Shown here one piece after another: positions 1 to 10,114 of a DNA stretch of 23,663 nt. How positions within the stretch are numbered: position 1 is the first letter of the stretch; each line of letters begins with the position of its first letter. Source of the DNA: Hypsibius dujardini. Lineage: Eukaryota > Tardigrada > Eutardigrada > Parachela > Hypsibiidae. The translations under genes were made by a program, and so were the position numbers. The stretch spans positions 1 through 23,663 of the forward strand of contig LRSR01012835.1 in assembly GCA_001579985.1 (NCBI GenBank), in the 5' to 3' direction. The notes beneath the pieces were generated by a model. The model ran no database searches, was not told where the DNA came from, and saw only the letters and a program-made list of their open reading frames with translations.

Positions 1-2
1 TC

Positions 3-533
3 GGCGGTTACTTGGACGACCGACTCCGGAAACGTCGCTGCTTCGCGGACAAGCGGCTAGAGGCCGCCACCATCAACGAGAACCTCCTCCATCAAGCCCA
101 AGCCCAAGCCCAAGCTGTCAACGGTCAATCCTGCCTTCCCGCCTTCTGCTTCCCCGTCGGTCCGACCGTCAACCACCATCAACGACCGCCACAACCGCTC
201 AATCAACAGCTTCCCTTTTTTCATCCCTTAAATTTTTACCCCTTTTTCCTGTCTCCGGAGACCCAAGGCGGAGGACCACCGAATCAACGAAGCCACGCCC
301 AGGAGGATAATTTTTTCAGTCCAAATGGAAGACCGATTTCCTCCTCGTCGTCGTTTAATTCGGCCGAAAAAACGGGAACGCTTTCACCGGTGTTCCATCA
401 CAACGACCCGGAAGTGGATCGGCAGGATGAGGGCGTGAAGTCCGCCTTCAGTAGAGTGGGTCGGCCAGTGGGAGGAGCCAAGATGGAGACACTTCGCCGG
501 CCTGGTTTTTTAATTTCTGACCTGCTTTCTTAA
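3..533 (+). CDS. 3' end of an unrecognised protein gene (partial)
   Basis: An open frame enters from the left edge (GGY-LDDRLRKRRCF) and ends at TAA 531-533, about 176 codons. I do not recognise the product. The first 35 residues are charged and possibly helical (RLRKRR, KRLEAATINENLL), followed by a short QAQAQAQA run. The rest is Pro/Gln/Ser-rich, probably disordered, with a five-serine run and several aromatic patches. Base composition drops from GC-rich to AT-rich right at the stop codon, which supports real coding up to that point. Part of this stretch is also open in a second frame, and the low complexity weakens the case. No domain was identified and no polyadenylation signal was seen close by. 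It could be the last exon of a gene lying mostly outside the window. Confidence 0.45.
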   Translation, partial: GGYLDDRLRKRRCFADKRLEAATINENLLHQAQAQAQAVNGQSCLPAFCFPVGPTVNHHQRPPQPLNQQLPFFHPLNFYPFFLSPETQGGGPPNQRSHAQEDNFFSPNGRPISSSSSFNSAEKTGTLSPVFHHNDPEVDRQDEGVKSAFSRVGRPVGGAKMETLRRPGFLISDLLS

Positions 534-945
534 TGATATAATTATTGCCATTGATGAATGTATATGACGAACATGTGTTTTTAACTGCTTTTCCTATGAC
601 TGGAAGTATTGTTTCATCACATGTCTGCATGAGGTGCTTTATATGCAATATGAAGCATTCATAGCCGAACAGCTCTTGCGTATGGCAAAAACCGAAAAAA
701 ACTGAAATTCAAATTACTATTCTACTGAAAATTGAATGAGCATTTTTAGATAATAATTTTCTAGTGCATTTGCTTTGAAGTAGAATTTTTAAGCTACTAG
801 AAATTTAAGTGCGAGCTAGAGAGCTGAAATATTACCAGTAATATTGGTAGATTAATTTCGGCTAAAAGTGAGCTCAAAGTCTTAGGTGATAATTAAGGTT
901 AAACTGAAAATCCGTAGTATAGGACATTTTTGAAACGAAAAAAAA
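534..945. other. AT-rich spacer, nothing recognised
   Basis: AT-rich sequence downstream of the left-edge gene. No open frame, RNA gene or repeat was recognised. It probably includes the 3' UTR of that gene. Confidence 0.4.
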
Positions 946-1582
946 CTAGTCAGTTGACAGACAGACTACGTACAGAATGCATGCATGGGGATGTGCGGGC
1001 AGAGAGACTGATAGATACCGATAGACATGGCAAATAAACAGACGGGCTGATAGACAGACAGACGGATGGCCATGCGGAAAGGGAAACGAACAGACAGACA
1101 AGACAAGGAAAATGGACAGACGACCTAACAGACGGAGAGAAGGATGGACAGACTGATGAATAGATAGACTAACGGACAAACAGACTGAAGATATGGACAG
1201 ACATAAGAATGGATAAGCGGACAGACAGACAAATAGACAGACATGACAAGACAAGTAGACAGGCAGATGGATACACATCATGCATGATGAATATATAGAT
1301 AAACGGACGAACAGGCATAACAATGGGTGAGCGGTTAAGCAAAGAAACGGACAGATAGGCAAGACAAATAGACAGGCGAACGGAAAGACTGATGAACAGA
1401 TGGACAAACGAACATACTCTGAGTCTGAGAAATGGGCAGATATACGACGGACAGGAAGCGTGCAGATATAGTAGTATCTCAGACAAACAGACAGAAGAAT
1501 CACCATGGACGAACAGACAGACAGACAGACAGACAGACAAGCAGGCAAACAAACAGACAAACAGACAAGCAGACAGACAGCC

Positions 1583-1627
<45 letters not shown>

Positions 1628-1668
1628 AACAACCAGGGAGCTGGACGGGTAGACCGACAGGCCGGAGG
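946..1668. repeat. Large CAGA-type tetranucleotide array
   Basis: About 0.7 kb of imperfect CAGA/CGGA/CATA tetranucleotides on the plus strand, with the purest tract around 1511-1625 (uninterrupted CAGA near 1580-1622). Purity is highest near the right side and decays leftward. Both strands read through as CLSVCLSV- or RQTDRQTD-type open frames, which are artefacts of the 4-bp period. It is the longest of nine such arrays in the window. Confidence 0.95.
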
Positions 1669-2103
1669 AATGGATCAAAACCAAACAGAACTATGAAGAC
1701 TTTTGAGACTGTCTACAAGGTCCACCCCATCCCTCACCATCGTCCATCCCTGTCAGCCGTCGAACACATCTTGCATCTTTTATTCATATTAAATTGACAA
1801 GTTAAATTTTTGACCGAATGGAAATTTCCGTTCATCTCGCGTGGACGAAATAGGTAGAGTAGGTTTTTGTTTTAGCCCCCTCGTCGTGATGATTGTGTGT
1901 TGTCTTGTTTGGCTGCTCAACTTCCCGCTCACCACATAATGGTCTCTTGAATGTATGAGAGTTTGCTGTAGGCCAAGCGTGACCTGCTCCGCTGACCACA
2001 GACGAGAGAGATGGGATGGGGCGACGAAAAAACCGGTTATGCATCACCAAGACAAGTTAGAAAACGTTTGTTGGTTTAAGATTGCAGCAGAATTCAAGTC
2101 GAA
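1669..2103. other. Spacer before the tRNA, nothing recognised
   Basis: Mixed-composition sequence with no supported gene. Short open frames are present on both strands, but none has splice sites or a recognisable product. Confidence 0.4.
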
Positions 2104-2174
2104 GCGTTGGTGGTTCAGTGGTAGAATGCTCGCCTGCCACGCGGGCGACCCGGGTTCGATTCCCGGCCAACGCA
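2104..2174 (+). tRNA. tRNA-Gly (anticodon GCC)
   Basis: A full cloverleaf is visible. The acceptor stem GCGTTGG (2104-2110) pairs with CCAACGC (2167-2173), with discriminator A at 2174. The A box lies in the D arm (TGGTTCAGTGGTAG). The anticodon stem CTCGC/GCGGG carries the loop CTGCCAC with anticodon GCC at 2136-2138. The T arm is CCGGG-TTCGATT-CCCGG. There is no intron and no encoded CCA. A TTTTT run at 2175-2179 would serve as the RNA polymerase III terminator. It decodes GGC (and GGU by wobble). It looks intact and functional. Confidence 0.96.
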
Positions 2175-2179
2175 TTTTT
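2175..2179 (+). terminator. Pol III T-run terminator of tRNA-Gly
   Basis: Five T residues directly after the discriminator base of the tRNA, the usual RNA polymerase III stop signal. Confidence 0.7.
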
Positions 2180-2696
2180 GTGCTTTTTTCTTTCATAGCT
2201 TTTTTGGCCGGAAAAATTTTGGTGTATTTGAATAAATTATAGTGGTTAAGTTTTTGCACATTTTAATGCAAAAAATACGTGCCTAGCCATTTAATTCACC
2301 AACAGTCTCGAACATTTGAAATCGTCACTCGCAACTCATTTTCTTTAAATAAATTGCTTGAATTCAAATGAAATCTAGCGATTAAATTATTTTATTAAAA
2401 AAATGCATTTTATCAGAAGTAAAAGCCACATGTTCAGCACTTAAATAAAACACTTTTATGTAAACTATTCTAACACTTAAAATACAATTAATGATTTTAA
2501 GTAAAAGTATGCTGTTAAATATGGAATTCCTATTTTTGAGATTTAAAATAAAATACTAGTACAAGTAAGTTATATTTAAAACACTTACATAAAAATCCAT
2601 TTGATCCATTAGAGTTTTTAAATAAAATACAAATATGTTATATTTAAAAAACTAAAATTAAAAGCTGATTTTTGAGCCGTTTCGTCACTGATCTAC
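2180..2696. other. AT-rich spacer
   Basis: Very AT-rich, with several TTTAAAATAAAATAC-like tracts (for example near 2541 and 2617) that look like degenerate short repeats. No gene was seen. Confidence 0.4.
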
Positions 2697-2699
2697 TTA

Positions 2700-3445
2700 C
2701 TTGGGAAGATTTTCCCAAGAGCAAATTCAAAATGCCCCTTCACTATTTTTTTGAGATGACTCCGTATTCATGATGAAACGCTTTCTATTTTGCCGTTGTG
2801 GTACCAGAGAATTTTTTCGGCGGAATGTCGAAGTCTCAAATTACAGTACAAACGTTCCAGTGCAAATGAATAAATTGATTGATTGATTGATCTAAGTCGT
2901 TCAGTGCTATTAATTGATTGAGTGTGCTGATGTAAGGGTTTGATTGATCGACTGGTTTTGCTTGTAGTCGTCGAGTGGCAAATGAATCACGTTCAAATGA
3001 TTGATGCATGGAATTTTTCATTTATGGATGTTTAGTGACTGGAGCTAGCTTGGAGCTTGGAATTCGAAGCACTGCTCGTTATAAAGGTAAACGAAACAAT
3101 CAATAAAATGATATTGCGCCCAAACTGATTGAATCAGGCAGTCAGTTCGTCGTAGGTTAGAACTCCGGCCAGCCAATCAATCAGTCAATCGATCATATGC
3201 AGTAGGTAAACCCAGTCAATCAATCCATCAGTTGCACTGAACGAGTACTGGACCAATCAGTCAATCAACCAGTCGATTTCCACTGGAACGTTTGCACTTT
3301 GCATTGCAATGTGAAACTTCAAAATTCCGCAAAAACATTCCGAGATCACATCAGCGAAATAAAAAATGTTCATCATAAATATGGGACTATCTCAAAAAAA
3401 TAGTGAGGAAGGATTCTGAATTTGCCATTTGAAAATCTTCCCAAG
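2700..3445. mobile_element. Foldback DNA transposon, 746 bp, TTA target duplication
   Basis: The ends are inverted copies of CTTGGGAAGATTTTC, flanked by TTA on both sides (2697-2699 and 3446-3448). The inverted arms stay alignable for roughly 190 bp or more. Landmarks shared by both arms in inverted orientation are ACTATTTTTTTGAGAT, ATTCATGATGAA-like and AAACGTTCCAGTG. The centre (about 2876-3265) is rich in GATT/AATC tetranucleotides. It contains no transposase frame, so it is non-autonomous. A 3-bp TTA duplication is typical of PIF/Harbinger elements. That superfamily call is inference. Confidence 0.75.
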
Positions 3446-3476
3446 TTAGTACCAGCCAACCAGGTAACAAGTACTA

Positions 3477-3756
3477 CCGTATTCCCCCGATCTCAAGGGA
3501 CACTTTTTTGCCCTACTAGTCAATTTGATCCACCCCGGATCTTATCTGTGCATGACCGTTTGCTATTGCTTACCTACAATCAATCAATCAACTGATTCAG
3601 TGTGTGCGTCAAGAAATCCCGCGTAATCAATCAATCAATCGTTGCCAATTTGCGCTTAAATTTCAACCAATCACAACACAGTGAATCCGATGGAACAGTC
3701 AACCGATGACTGGAGGGGGTGGGGCTTAACTGTCCCTTGAGATCGGGGGAATACGG
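3477..3756. mobile_element. MITE family 1, copy 1 (TA target, CCGTATTC ends)
   Basis: A 280-bp element with inverted ends CCGTATTCCCCCGATCTCAA / TTGAGATCGGGGGAATACGG, flanked by TA (3475-3476 and 3757-3758). The inverted repeat runs to about GGGACA. The interior has AATCAATCAATC runs and no coding capacity. A second copy with the same ends and the same internal GGCGGGGCTTAGCTGTCCC-type motif lies at 12941-13190. TA duplication suggests a Tc1/mariner-type origin. It sits 31 bp right of the foldback element, in the region upstream of gene A. Confidence 0.8.
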
Positions 3757-3775
3757 TACCTACTACTTCGAGTAG

Positions 3776-3848
3776 TACAGTGTACACTTGTGCACTTGTA
3801 CACTTGTAAACTAGTACACTTGTAAACTTGTGCACTTGTACAGTGCAC
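3776..3848. repeat. Short CACTTGT/TGTAC tandem repeat
   Basis: About 70 bp of alternating CACTTGTA, CACTTGTG and AAACTTGT units with an approximate 8-9 bp period. GTAC occurs repeatedly, so the tract can fold on itself. It lies between the MITE and the gene A promoter region. Confidence 0.7.
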
Positions 3849-3963
3849 TGTGTACTTCTGTACAGGCACAAAATAATTTCGTCAGTCGTGACGTCAATCC
3901 CGGTAGAATCTTAGCCAAAATTGGGCAATTCGGCTCCCCGCCCGATTTCATCATCTGCAATAG

Positions 3964-3971
3964 TATATATA
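3964..3971 (+). promoter_or_regulatory. Candidate TATA box of gene A
   Basis: TATATATA lies 268 bp upstream of the gene A start codon. An initiator-like TCATTCT with its A at 3999 lies at a suitable distance (35 bp). This is compatible with a 5' leader of about 230 nt. A pyrimidine-rich CTTTATTCAG ending at 4218 could instead be a splice or trans-splice acceptor. Not proven. Confidence 0.35.
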
Positions 3972-4231
3972 CCGGTATCTTCAGTCGACGCACTTGTCAT
4001 TCTTCTCATCTCACCTTTTCTCCCTTTTTTCGCATTTTTTTTCGTTTCGTTGTCGCCGCATTTTTTTTGCCCTTCCTCCCTCCGGCTCTAGTGTACCCAG
4101 ACGCGTCTTCTAATTTGTATATTAGTGCCTATGTTTAATTATTTTGTAGGCAGTCAACCGCGAGGCTATTCTTCAACGTGGGACAACTTCTCATCAAAGA
4201 ACGGCACTCTTTATTCAGTTCAATTCCAAAA

Positions 4232-7200
4232 ATGGCGCGCCTTTCTGCCGTGACCTTTGCCGGGTTTCTCTTTCTGCTGGCGTTCGTCGGTATGTACTGC
4301 CATACGAGAGGGACTTTTGATCCGCGCAATGACGCCTGATTAGTGTTGTTCAAATCAAGATTTTGAGTTCACATTAAATTAGAATCTCATTTTAAATTAA
4401 ATTAACAATTATTTAATTTAAAATCTTGTTTTTTTAATTTAATATCAAGACGCTCTTTTTATTATTTTAACTCAAGTTCGAATTAAAATCTCGGGATCAA
4501 TTTGAAATGGTTTTGCAGGTTATAATGTAAAATAATTTAAAAACTGACACATGATCAGTCGTTTGATTTGGTTAAATTGAATTATTAAAAAAACTAAACT
4601 TAAACTAAGTGACACAATTTTGAGTGATTTTAGTAATTTTTGGTATTTTAATTTTAGGTTTTTGAGTTTCTAAAAAAAAGTAAAAGTAAGCTAACAGTTT
4701 TTGCAACTCGCTTTTAAAGTGGAAAGATCAAATTACAAAACTAATTTCGACTAATCAAAAACTGAGAATTTTTAATAACGAATCTTAGAAAGCGCGTTTT
4801 TTCTTTTTTTCTTTGTAGGTACGGCGGTTGCAGCGCCGGATGCCTCTAGTACTAATGCTACAGCTGCGACAGGTAAGGTACTCTATTATATATAGCTATA
4901 TAATAATATTTTTAATTTAAAATAAATAAAACCTCAGCACATGAGCGAACGATGATTAATTAGTTAATTAATAACGTCATTTGGTTTAAAGAAAATGTAG
5001 GTAATTAAATTCATTTTAAATTCAATAAGAAATCGACACTTAACTCTAATGCTGATTTCGATTTTATTTAATATTTATTTTATTTGAAATAAAAAAGTGA
5101 TCATTTAATCTTCAAATCATAATTCATAAACTTAAACTTTAAATCATAATATTGTAACAATATTTGTATAAGTTTGCACGTTGCAAGTACTGCGCCAACG
5201 ATGACAGTCACCCCATTCACCAAGACTGACTTTCAAGACATCAGCAGGTTAGTCGAGTTATATGGTGCCTTTTTGATTGGTTCCCGAACGGCAGGCTCGT
5301 TTCTTGGCGGCTTTTTGGGTGGCGACCTATACGCGGTAACTCGTTGATCGCTTGATTTAACTAAACGCGCTCAATCATAATCTCTGTTGCGCGTGGATCA
5401 ATCAATCAAACAAACGAGTACACAGTAAAAGAAATACTTTTGAGGAAACGTTTGAGAATACTAGCATGGAACCACCTCTTCCGATCAATCCAAAAATGTT
5501 TTTATAAAAGCTCAAACACGATAAAAAGTCTCAAAAAATAATTGCGTGCTGTAATACTAGTTCGTTCAATTTATTGCTTGATTTTCTGGTGATTCTACTC
5601 ATCTCAAAGACGTTATCGATCGGCTAGTATTGAGAAATTTGAGTTAAAAGACCGTTGTAAAATGTGTAATGTTTTCTAATTATTCTGCCACACAGTATAT
5701 TACAACTGAAATATTTTTGAAATATATTATTAATATATATAATATATTATTAGATATAATTACATATATATAATGTCATTCATATATAATTCTATACGTA
5801 ATGTATTATTTATATGCTATTAATATTTATATTATTCTCTCACAAAGTAAATTTTTATATTTTTAATTAGTTATGGTAATTTATTTTTTCCACGTATATA
5901 TTATTATTAAGTACATGCATATCACGTGTATTACAGCCCCGGCAAAAGAGAAGGCCACGGTCACTTGTCACTTCCATAACTGCATCATCCGGCACCATCT
6001 AAACGACAAGCACACCTTCACCTGCGCGGAGGAGTGTAATGGGTTCCCTCGCAACGACAGAATTGGTTTCGCGGACGCGTCGAACTCCTCCCAGTGCAAG
6101 ATGAGTCCTACGCCTTCCGACCTCCCTGCTAGCGACAGTAAGTACTGTAGAATTCGAATCAGCTGGTGCTATTGCGCAATCAGCTCAGTAAAAGACCGGA
6201 GCTAATTGGTTGCAAAAATAGGACAGCACAAGACTGCACATCATCCTTGCTACAAATTGTGTGAGAATCAGGTGATTGTTTACTTGATTGAAGCACTTGA
6301 GGGTTTTTGGCCCGTCGAAACTAATTTATGGGAGGGTCCAAGAATCAGCGCCAATTGATCGGAATTCTACGGTACTGTAGAGTCTCGACCATTTGGTGCG
6401 AATTTTCAGACCCATCCGTATATTATGCCTGCACACACTGAGCTACCCTGCAGTCATAATGTACGGGGCTCATTAAAAACTGGCACCAAGTGGTCGAGAC
6501 TCTACAGTATTAGTACATCGATCATTGTAGTCTTGAGAATTTCGTAATTAAAGGGAGAATAATTATTTTAATTTTGGAAAAGAGGTTCATGTTTTTCGGG
6601 TCTTTAAAACGAACAATTTGAAATATAAAGTAATTGTACAGTATAAAAACACCAAGTATAAAAAATTGGAAACACAAAGTTTTTACTGGCTTGAATAACA
6701 TATAAATGAATTTGCTGATACGCATATTTATTTATATTTATTTCTAAGGTATCTTTTTTATTCAATTTCAGAGCGTCGTAACGGCATCATCCCGCGCTTC
6801 GTGTTCCTGTTGTCTGAGGAGCATTACAAGAGCCTGACTGTTAAGAACCTTAACTTCGGCACCGCTCCGTTTCCGCACCTGACCCCGAACCTCACGTTCT
6901 CCAACGCTGCGTCTTTCTGCACGTTCTACCCGAGTGCGAACGAGTCAAGTCGTAGCTCTCGGTTTGAATGCTTGCGCAGCCTCAGTGGAGACCCCAGTAG
7001 AGACATTGAGTCCCGGTGGTACGGCAACTACACTGGCGGCAAGCTCAGCAACCCAAGTACGCGTTTGTGCTGACAGTAACAGACAGGCAGGCAGGAAAAC
7101 AGACAGACATGCATGCAGGCAGACAGATGGACAGACAGGCAGACACTTAATGACACAGTCAAATATACAGGCAGGCAGGCAGGCAAATAGACAAACAGGT

Positions 7201-7783
7201 AGAGAGACAGGAAGGAAATCAGGCAGGCAGGCAAATAGACACACAGGCATACAGACAGACGGAACAAAGGCGGGCAGGCAACAGACAGAAAGACATGACA
7301 GGAGACCGACAGAGACAACGTGAAGCATGTACGTAGTTGGCAGGCAGGCATGCATGCAGTTAATTTCTGATTCAGTCAAGTAGCTTACCTGCTATCTAGT
7401 TAGATGTAGTCAATAAATTTCACATTGTCTTAGTTACTTGTCGATAAGGCTTCATAGGTCGAGCTTTTCCGGTATTCGTGCTTAGACGTTATCTTTTTTT
7501 TCTGATCTTTCATCAGATTTCAAGGTCGCGAATTTCAAGGCCTACAACATGACCCATGACATTCCTTTGGCGGAACGATGGGGCGTCCTCCAGGATGGCT
7601 GCCATGAATACAGCTTCGATAAGTCCGCCGGTAAGTTCGACAGAGTATTTATAGTTTTCACGCTCTGTTTCGGTATTTGCTATGTGATATTCCGCCTTTT
7701 TATTGTTTTCAGGTCATTCGGAGATCTTCGCTGCGTACCACGCGTTGGTCTACCTCTTCGCCGCCGTCTGGCTCCTGCTGTAG
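4232..7783 (+). CDS. Gene A: GP50-like secreted, GPI-anchored cysteine-rich glycoprotein
   Basis: Six exons join in frame: 4232-4289, 4819-4872, 5937-6137, 6772-7056, 7517-7630, 7713-7783 (783 nt, 260 aa). All introns are GT-AG and phase 1. Residues 1-20 form a signal peptide (MARLSAV...FLFLLAFVG). Exon 3 (38-104) has five cysteines in the pattern TCxxxxC, TCxxxC, QC. Exon 4 (105-199) has two (SFCTF, FEC) and exon 5 one (DGC), eight in all. N-glycosylation sequons include NAT, NSS, NES, NLT, NYT and NMT. The C-terminus (HALVYLFAAVWLLL) is hydrophobic and ends at the stop, as in GPI-attachment signals, with SAG/HS just before as a possible cleavage site. I infer a surface-anchored or secreted protein of the taeniid diagnostic antigen GP50 family. 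No enzyme motif was seen and its molecular function is unknown. Kozak context is AAAATGG. Confidence 0.72.
4290..5936. other. Introns 1 and 2 of gene A, AT-rich
   Basis: These two long AT-rich introns flank the 54-nt exon 2 (4819-4872). Intron 2 includes a TA-rich microsatellite-like tract around 5700-5830. It also has one conspicuously GC-richer island at about 5190-5350 containing an isolated 48-codon frame (5201-5347). Confidence 0.6.
6145..6372. mobile_element. MITE in gene A intron 3 (TA target, CTGTAGAATTC ends)
   Basis: A 228-bp element with imperfect inverted ends, CTGTAGAATTCGAATCAGCT on the left and the reverse complement of CCGTAGAATTCCGATCAATT on the right. It is flanked by TA at 6143-6144 and 6373-6374. 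It has no coding capacity. The left TA falls inside the donor sequence GTAAGTA, so the element begins 7 bp into intron 3. The right TA is shared with the next element. Confidence 0.65.
6375..6507. mobile_element. Palindromic MITE in gene A intron 3 (CTGTAGAGTCTCGACC ends)
   Basis: A 133-bp element that is almost one complete hairpin. The ends are CTGTAGAGTCTCGACCA and its inverse, and the arms continue through TTGGTGC to inner blocks around CCGTA(T/C)ATTATG. It is flanked by TA at 6373-6374 and 6508-6509. Its end motif CTGTAGA matches that of its left neighbour, so the two may be related families. Confidence 0.75.
7073..7352. repeat. CAGA/GGCA array in gene A intron 4
   Basis: Imperfect CAGA, GGCA and CATA tetranucleotides begin about 17 bp after the exon 4 donor. 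Gene B has a similar array at the matching intron position. The intron also shares a GCTTTTxCGGTATTC stretch with gene B, so the array may predate the duplication. Confidence 0.9.
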
Positions 7784-8560
7784 GCAGACACATGACTTCA
7801 CCACCTTGGATTAAGGGTCCAAGCGTTCTTCTACGCAAATATTTCTTTCTTTGACTTTAATGATAGTGAAATTTTCCTGTCGCAAAAGTCTTTCGTCTGT
7901 GGCGTGACTGATCCTGTCCTGACTCGTTAACTTTGCTGAGACTACTAGTTCGCGCTCGCCTTAATTCGAAGACGAAGTACTCGTACTGTTTGTCGTTTAG
8001 CTTTTTTCTTTCTTATTTCTCATTCTCTCTTTCTCATTCTCTCTTTTCTCATTCTCTCTTTCTCTCATTTTCTTAGTTTTGCCTGGACTGCGGTTCTTTA
8101 CTCTATCACACTTAAATTCCGTCAAATTGAATCGGTAGGGTCCTTTTTTGACGTGTTTTGAAAACTTTCAGATCAAAAATATGTTGGATCGTTCCCTTTT
8201 ATAGTTTTTCATAGCTTTTATGTGTGCATAAAATGAAAACATTTGTTGTTTGAGTTGAGAATCTAGAGTTGCACAATACTGAGATACAGCATGTGAAAAC
8301 CCTTCCCTAATATGGGACGGACCAGTTATCGACAGACCTCGTTCTCTCATTCGGTTAATTTAGGCTTTGAAGTGATACTTTTCTAATATGCCATCGACAA
8401 ACGTTCAGGAAAATGCAAAAAAATGCATACGAAGAGCGATTGCACTGACCAAGAAGAATACTTTTTTGTTCGAGGGAAATAAAATGGTCACCTTTTTTGG
8501 GTAGAGCTGCATAGGGTGGCTTACAGCTTTTTCACAATTGTTTGAAAGCTAAATTAATAA
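7784..8560. other. 3' flank of gene A with pyrimidine microsatellite
   Basis: No gene was seen. A CTTTCTCATTCTCT-type tandem repeat with a period of about 14-15 bp occupies roughly 8010-8072. The nearest AATAAA is near 8480, too far to assign confidently as the gene A polyadenylation signal. Confidence 0.5.
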
Positions 8561-8770
8561 AGACAGGCAGGCAGGCAGATAGACAGACACACAGGCAGAC
8601 ACACAGAAAGGCAGACAGCCAGACAGCCAGGCGGATAGACAGGCAGGTGGATAGACAAGCAAACAGATAGACAGACAATCAAGCAGGCAACCAGACATAC
8701 AGAATTGCAGATACAGTAGACAGGCCGATGAACAGACGAAGTGGCACAGACATGTGAATAGGCAGATAAA
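8561..8770. repeat. CAGA/GGCA array between genes A and B
   Basis: About 210 bp of degenerate CAGA, GGCA and TAGA units on the plus strand, with no coding meaning. Confidence 0.9.
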
Positions 8771-9254
8771 TGGAAATAAACAATCAGTCAGAGAGACGTA
8801 CATCCAAACGGTACCTTTTGCACACACGGCGAATTACTTCCCATTTCTGCCCCCGTACTTGTCTGTTGATTTTAAAGAAAGATTTGCCGTAATTTTGTTT
8901 AACAGTGGATGGGTCCGGTGCCAACACAGGGCAATGTTGCAGCGGCGGAACAAAAACCAAAAGCAATTGGCTTGCAATTGTCTATGATTGTCTGCCTTGG
9001 TGATATTCAAAACTTTTAGTATGAGCCATTGAGTTCTTCAAGTCGCTCTTGGCTTACAGTGCAATTGGAATTCTGACTTTTGATTTTGGATCTACCCAGT
9101 AGGGCACGCTGCATTTTGGCTGCAAAATCAGGCCACAAGAACAACGGACCAAGTCATCGAACGGGCCATAAAGAGATACATAGTACGTGGCATCAGATGG
9201 AAAACTCGTGCAAGCTGTATGTTTTTGCGTCGGTATGGGTCGTCTATCTTCTCA
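8771..9254. other. Spacer between two tetranucleotide arrays
   Basis: No gene or structured element was recognised between the CAGA array and the oppositely oriented TCTG array. Confidence 0.35.
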
Positions 9255-9480
9255 TCTGATTGTCTGTCTACCCTCTACCGTCTGTCTACCGTCCCATCCA
9301 TCCGCCCGTCCATCGGCCTGTCGTAGGCCTGTCTGCCTGCTTTCGGTCTGTATTACTGCATGTATTTTTTTTCTATGTATCTACTTGTCTGTACGTCTGT
9401 GTCTGCCTGTGTTTTTGTGTCTGTCTGCTTGTATGTCTTTGTGTCAGTGTGTTTGTCTGTTTTCCTTTCTTTCTGCCTGC

Positions 9481-9542
<62 letters not shown>

Positions 9543-9568
9543 TTCTGTCTGTCTGTCTGCCTGCCTTA
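9255..9568. repeat. TCTG/TGTC array, inverted relative to most others
   Basis: Plus-strand TCTG tetranucleotides, degenerate on the left and nearly pure from about 9480 to 9568. Together with the CAGA array at 8561-8770 it forms a loose inverted pair in the A-B spacer. Confidence 0.92.
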
Positions 9569-10114
9569 TGTCGTTTTCTTTATGACTAGGTGACTGAATT
9601 ACCGCCACACTTATCCGCTTGATGTCTTGATTTAGCTCAAATGGATATTCAAGAAAAGGTGTTCCCTTTTCTGTTTTGTTCATGGAGTTTTTGTCAGACG
9701 GTGGACAGCTGATGATATCCGTCACAACCGACCCCTCTCAATTAAATTGTTATGTAAGCTATTTTATGAGTCAGCTACATAGCAAAGATCGTCAGACCCA
9801 GAACCAGCAAACCCCGCTCTAGCACAAAGGTCATACACGTAAACCCGCGCAATTCTCTGTCGCAATTGGCGTTGCTTCATTTGATTTAACGTGATTCTAT
9901 CATTCTCAGTCTGCTGACCATTGACGTGAGTTGATTTCATCATTTCCTGTTCAGGGACCAAGTTTCATCATCGTAGCCATCAAAAGCAGTAACATTATTT
10001 TCTGACTATTTTCTTCACTGCCCTTCTCGGTAATTTAGTTCGCTTAGTCTTGTAGCTTGTTGGTTCCTGTTATTTTTACTGTTTCCTGTTGACTGTTGAC
10101 TACCGAGAGCCGCA
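9569..10114. other. Upstream region of gene B
   Basis: No clear TATA box or other promoter element was seen. Some TTCCTGTT-type short repeats occur near 10060-10100. This presumably includes the promoter and 5' leader of gene B. Confidence 0.35.

Noticed and set aside
946-1684. Long open frames of CLSVCLSV and RQTDRQTD type, here and in every CAGA/TCTG array
   Set aside because: A 4-bp repeat lacking stops is open in several frames on both strands. The predicted proteins are pure repeat with no splice structure.
2044-2259. Open frames overlapping the tRNA on both strands
   Set aside because: The tRNA cloverleaf explains the conserved sequence. The frames have no other support.
8168-8350. 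Minus-strand 60-codon frame downstream of gene A
   Set aside because: Short, no splice sites, no similarity recognised and no base-composition shift.
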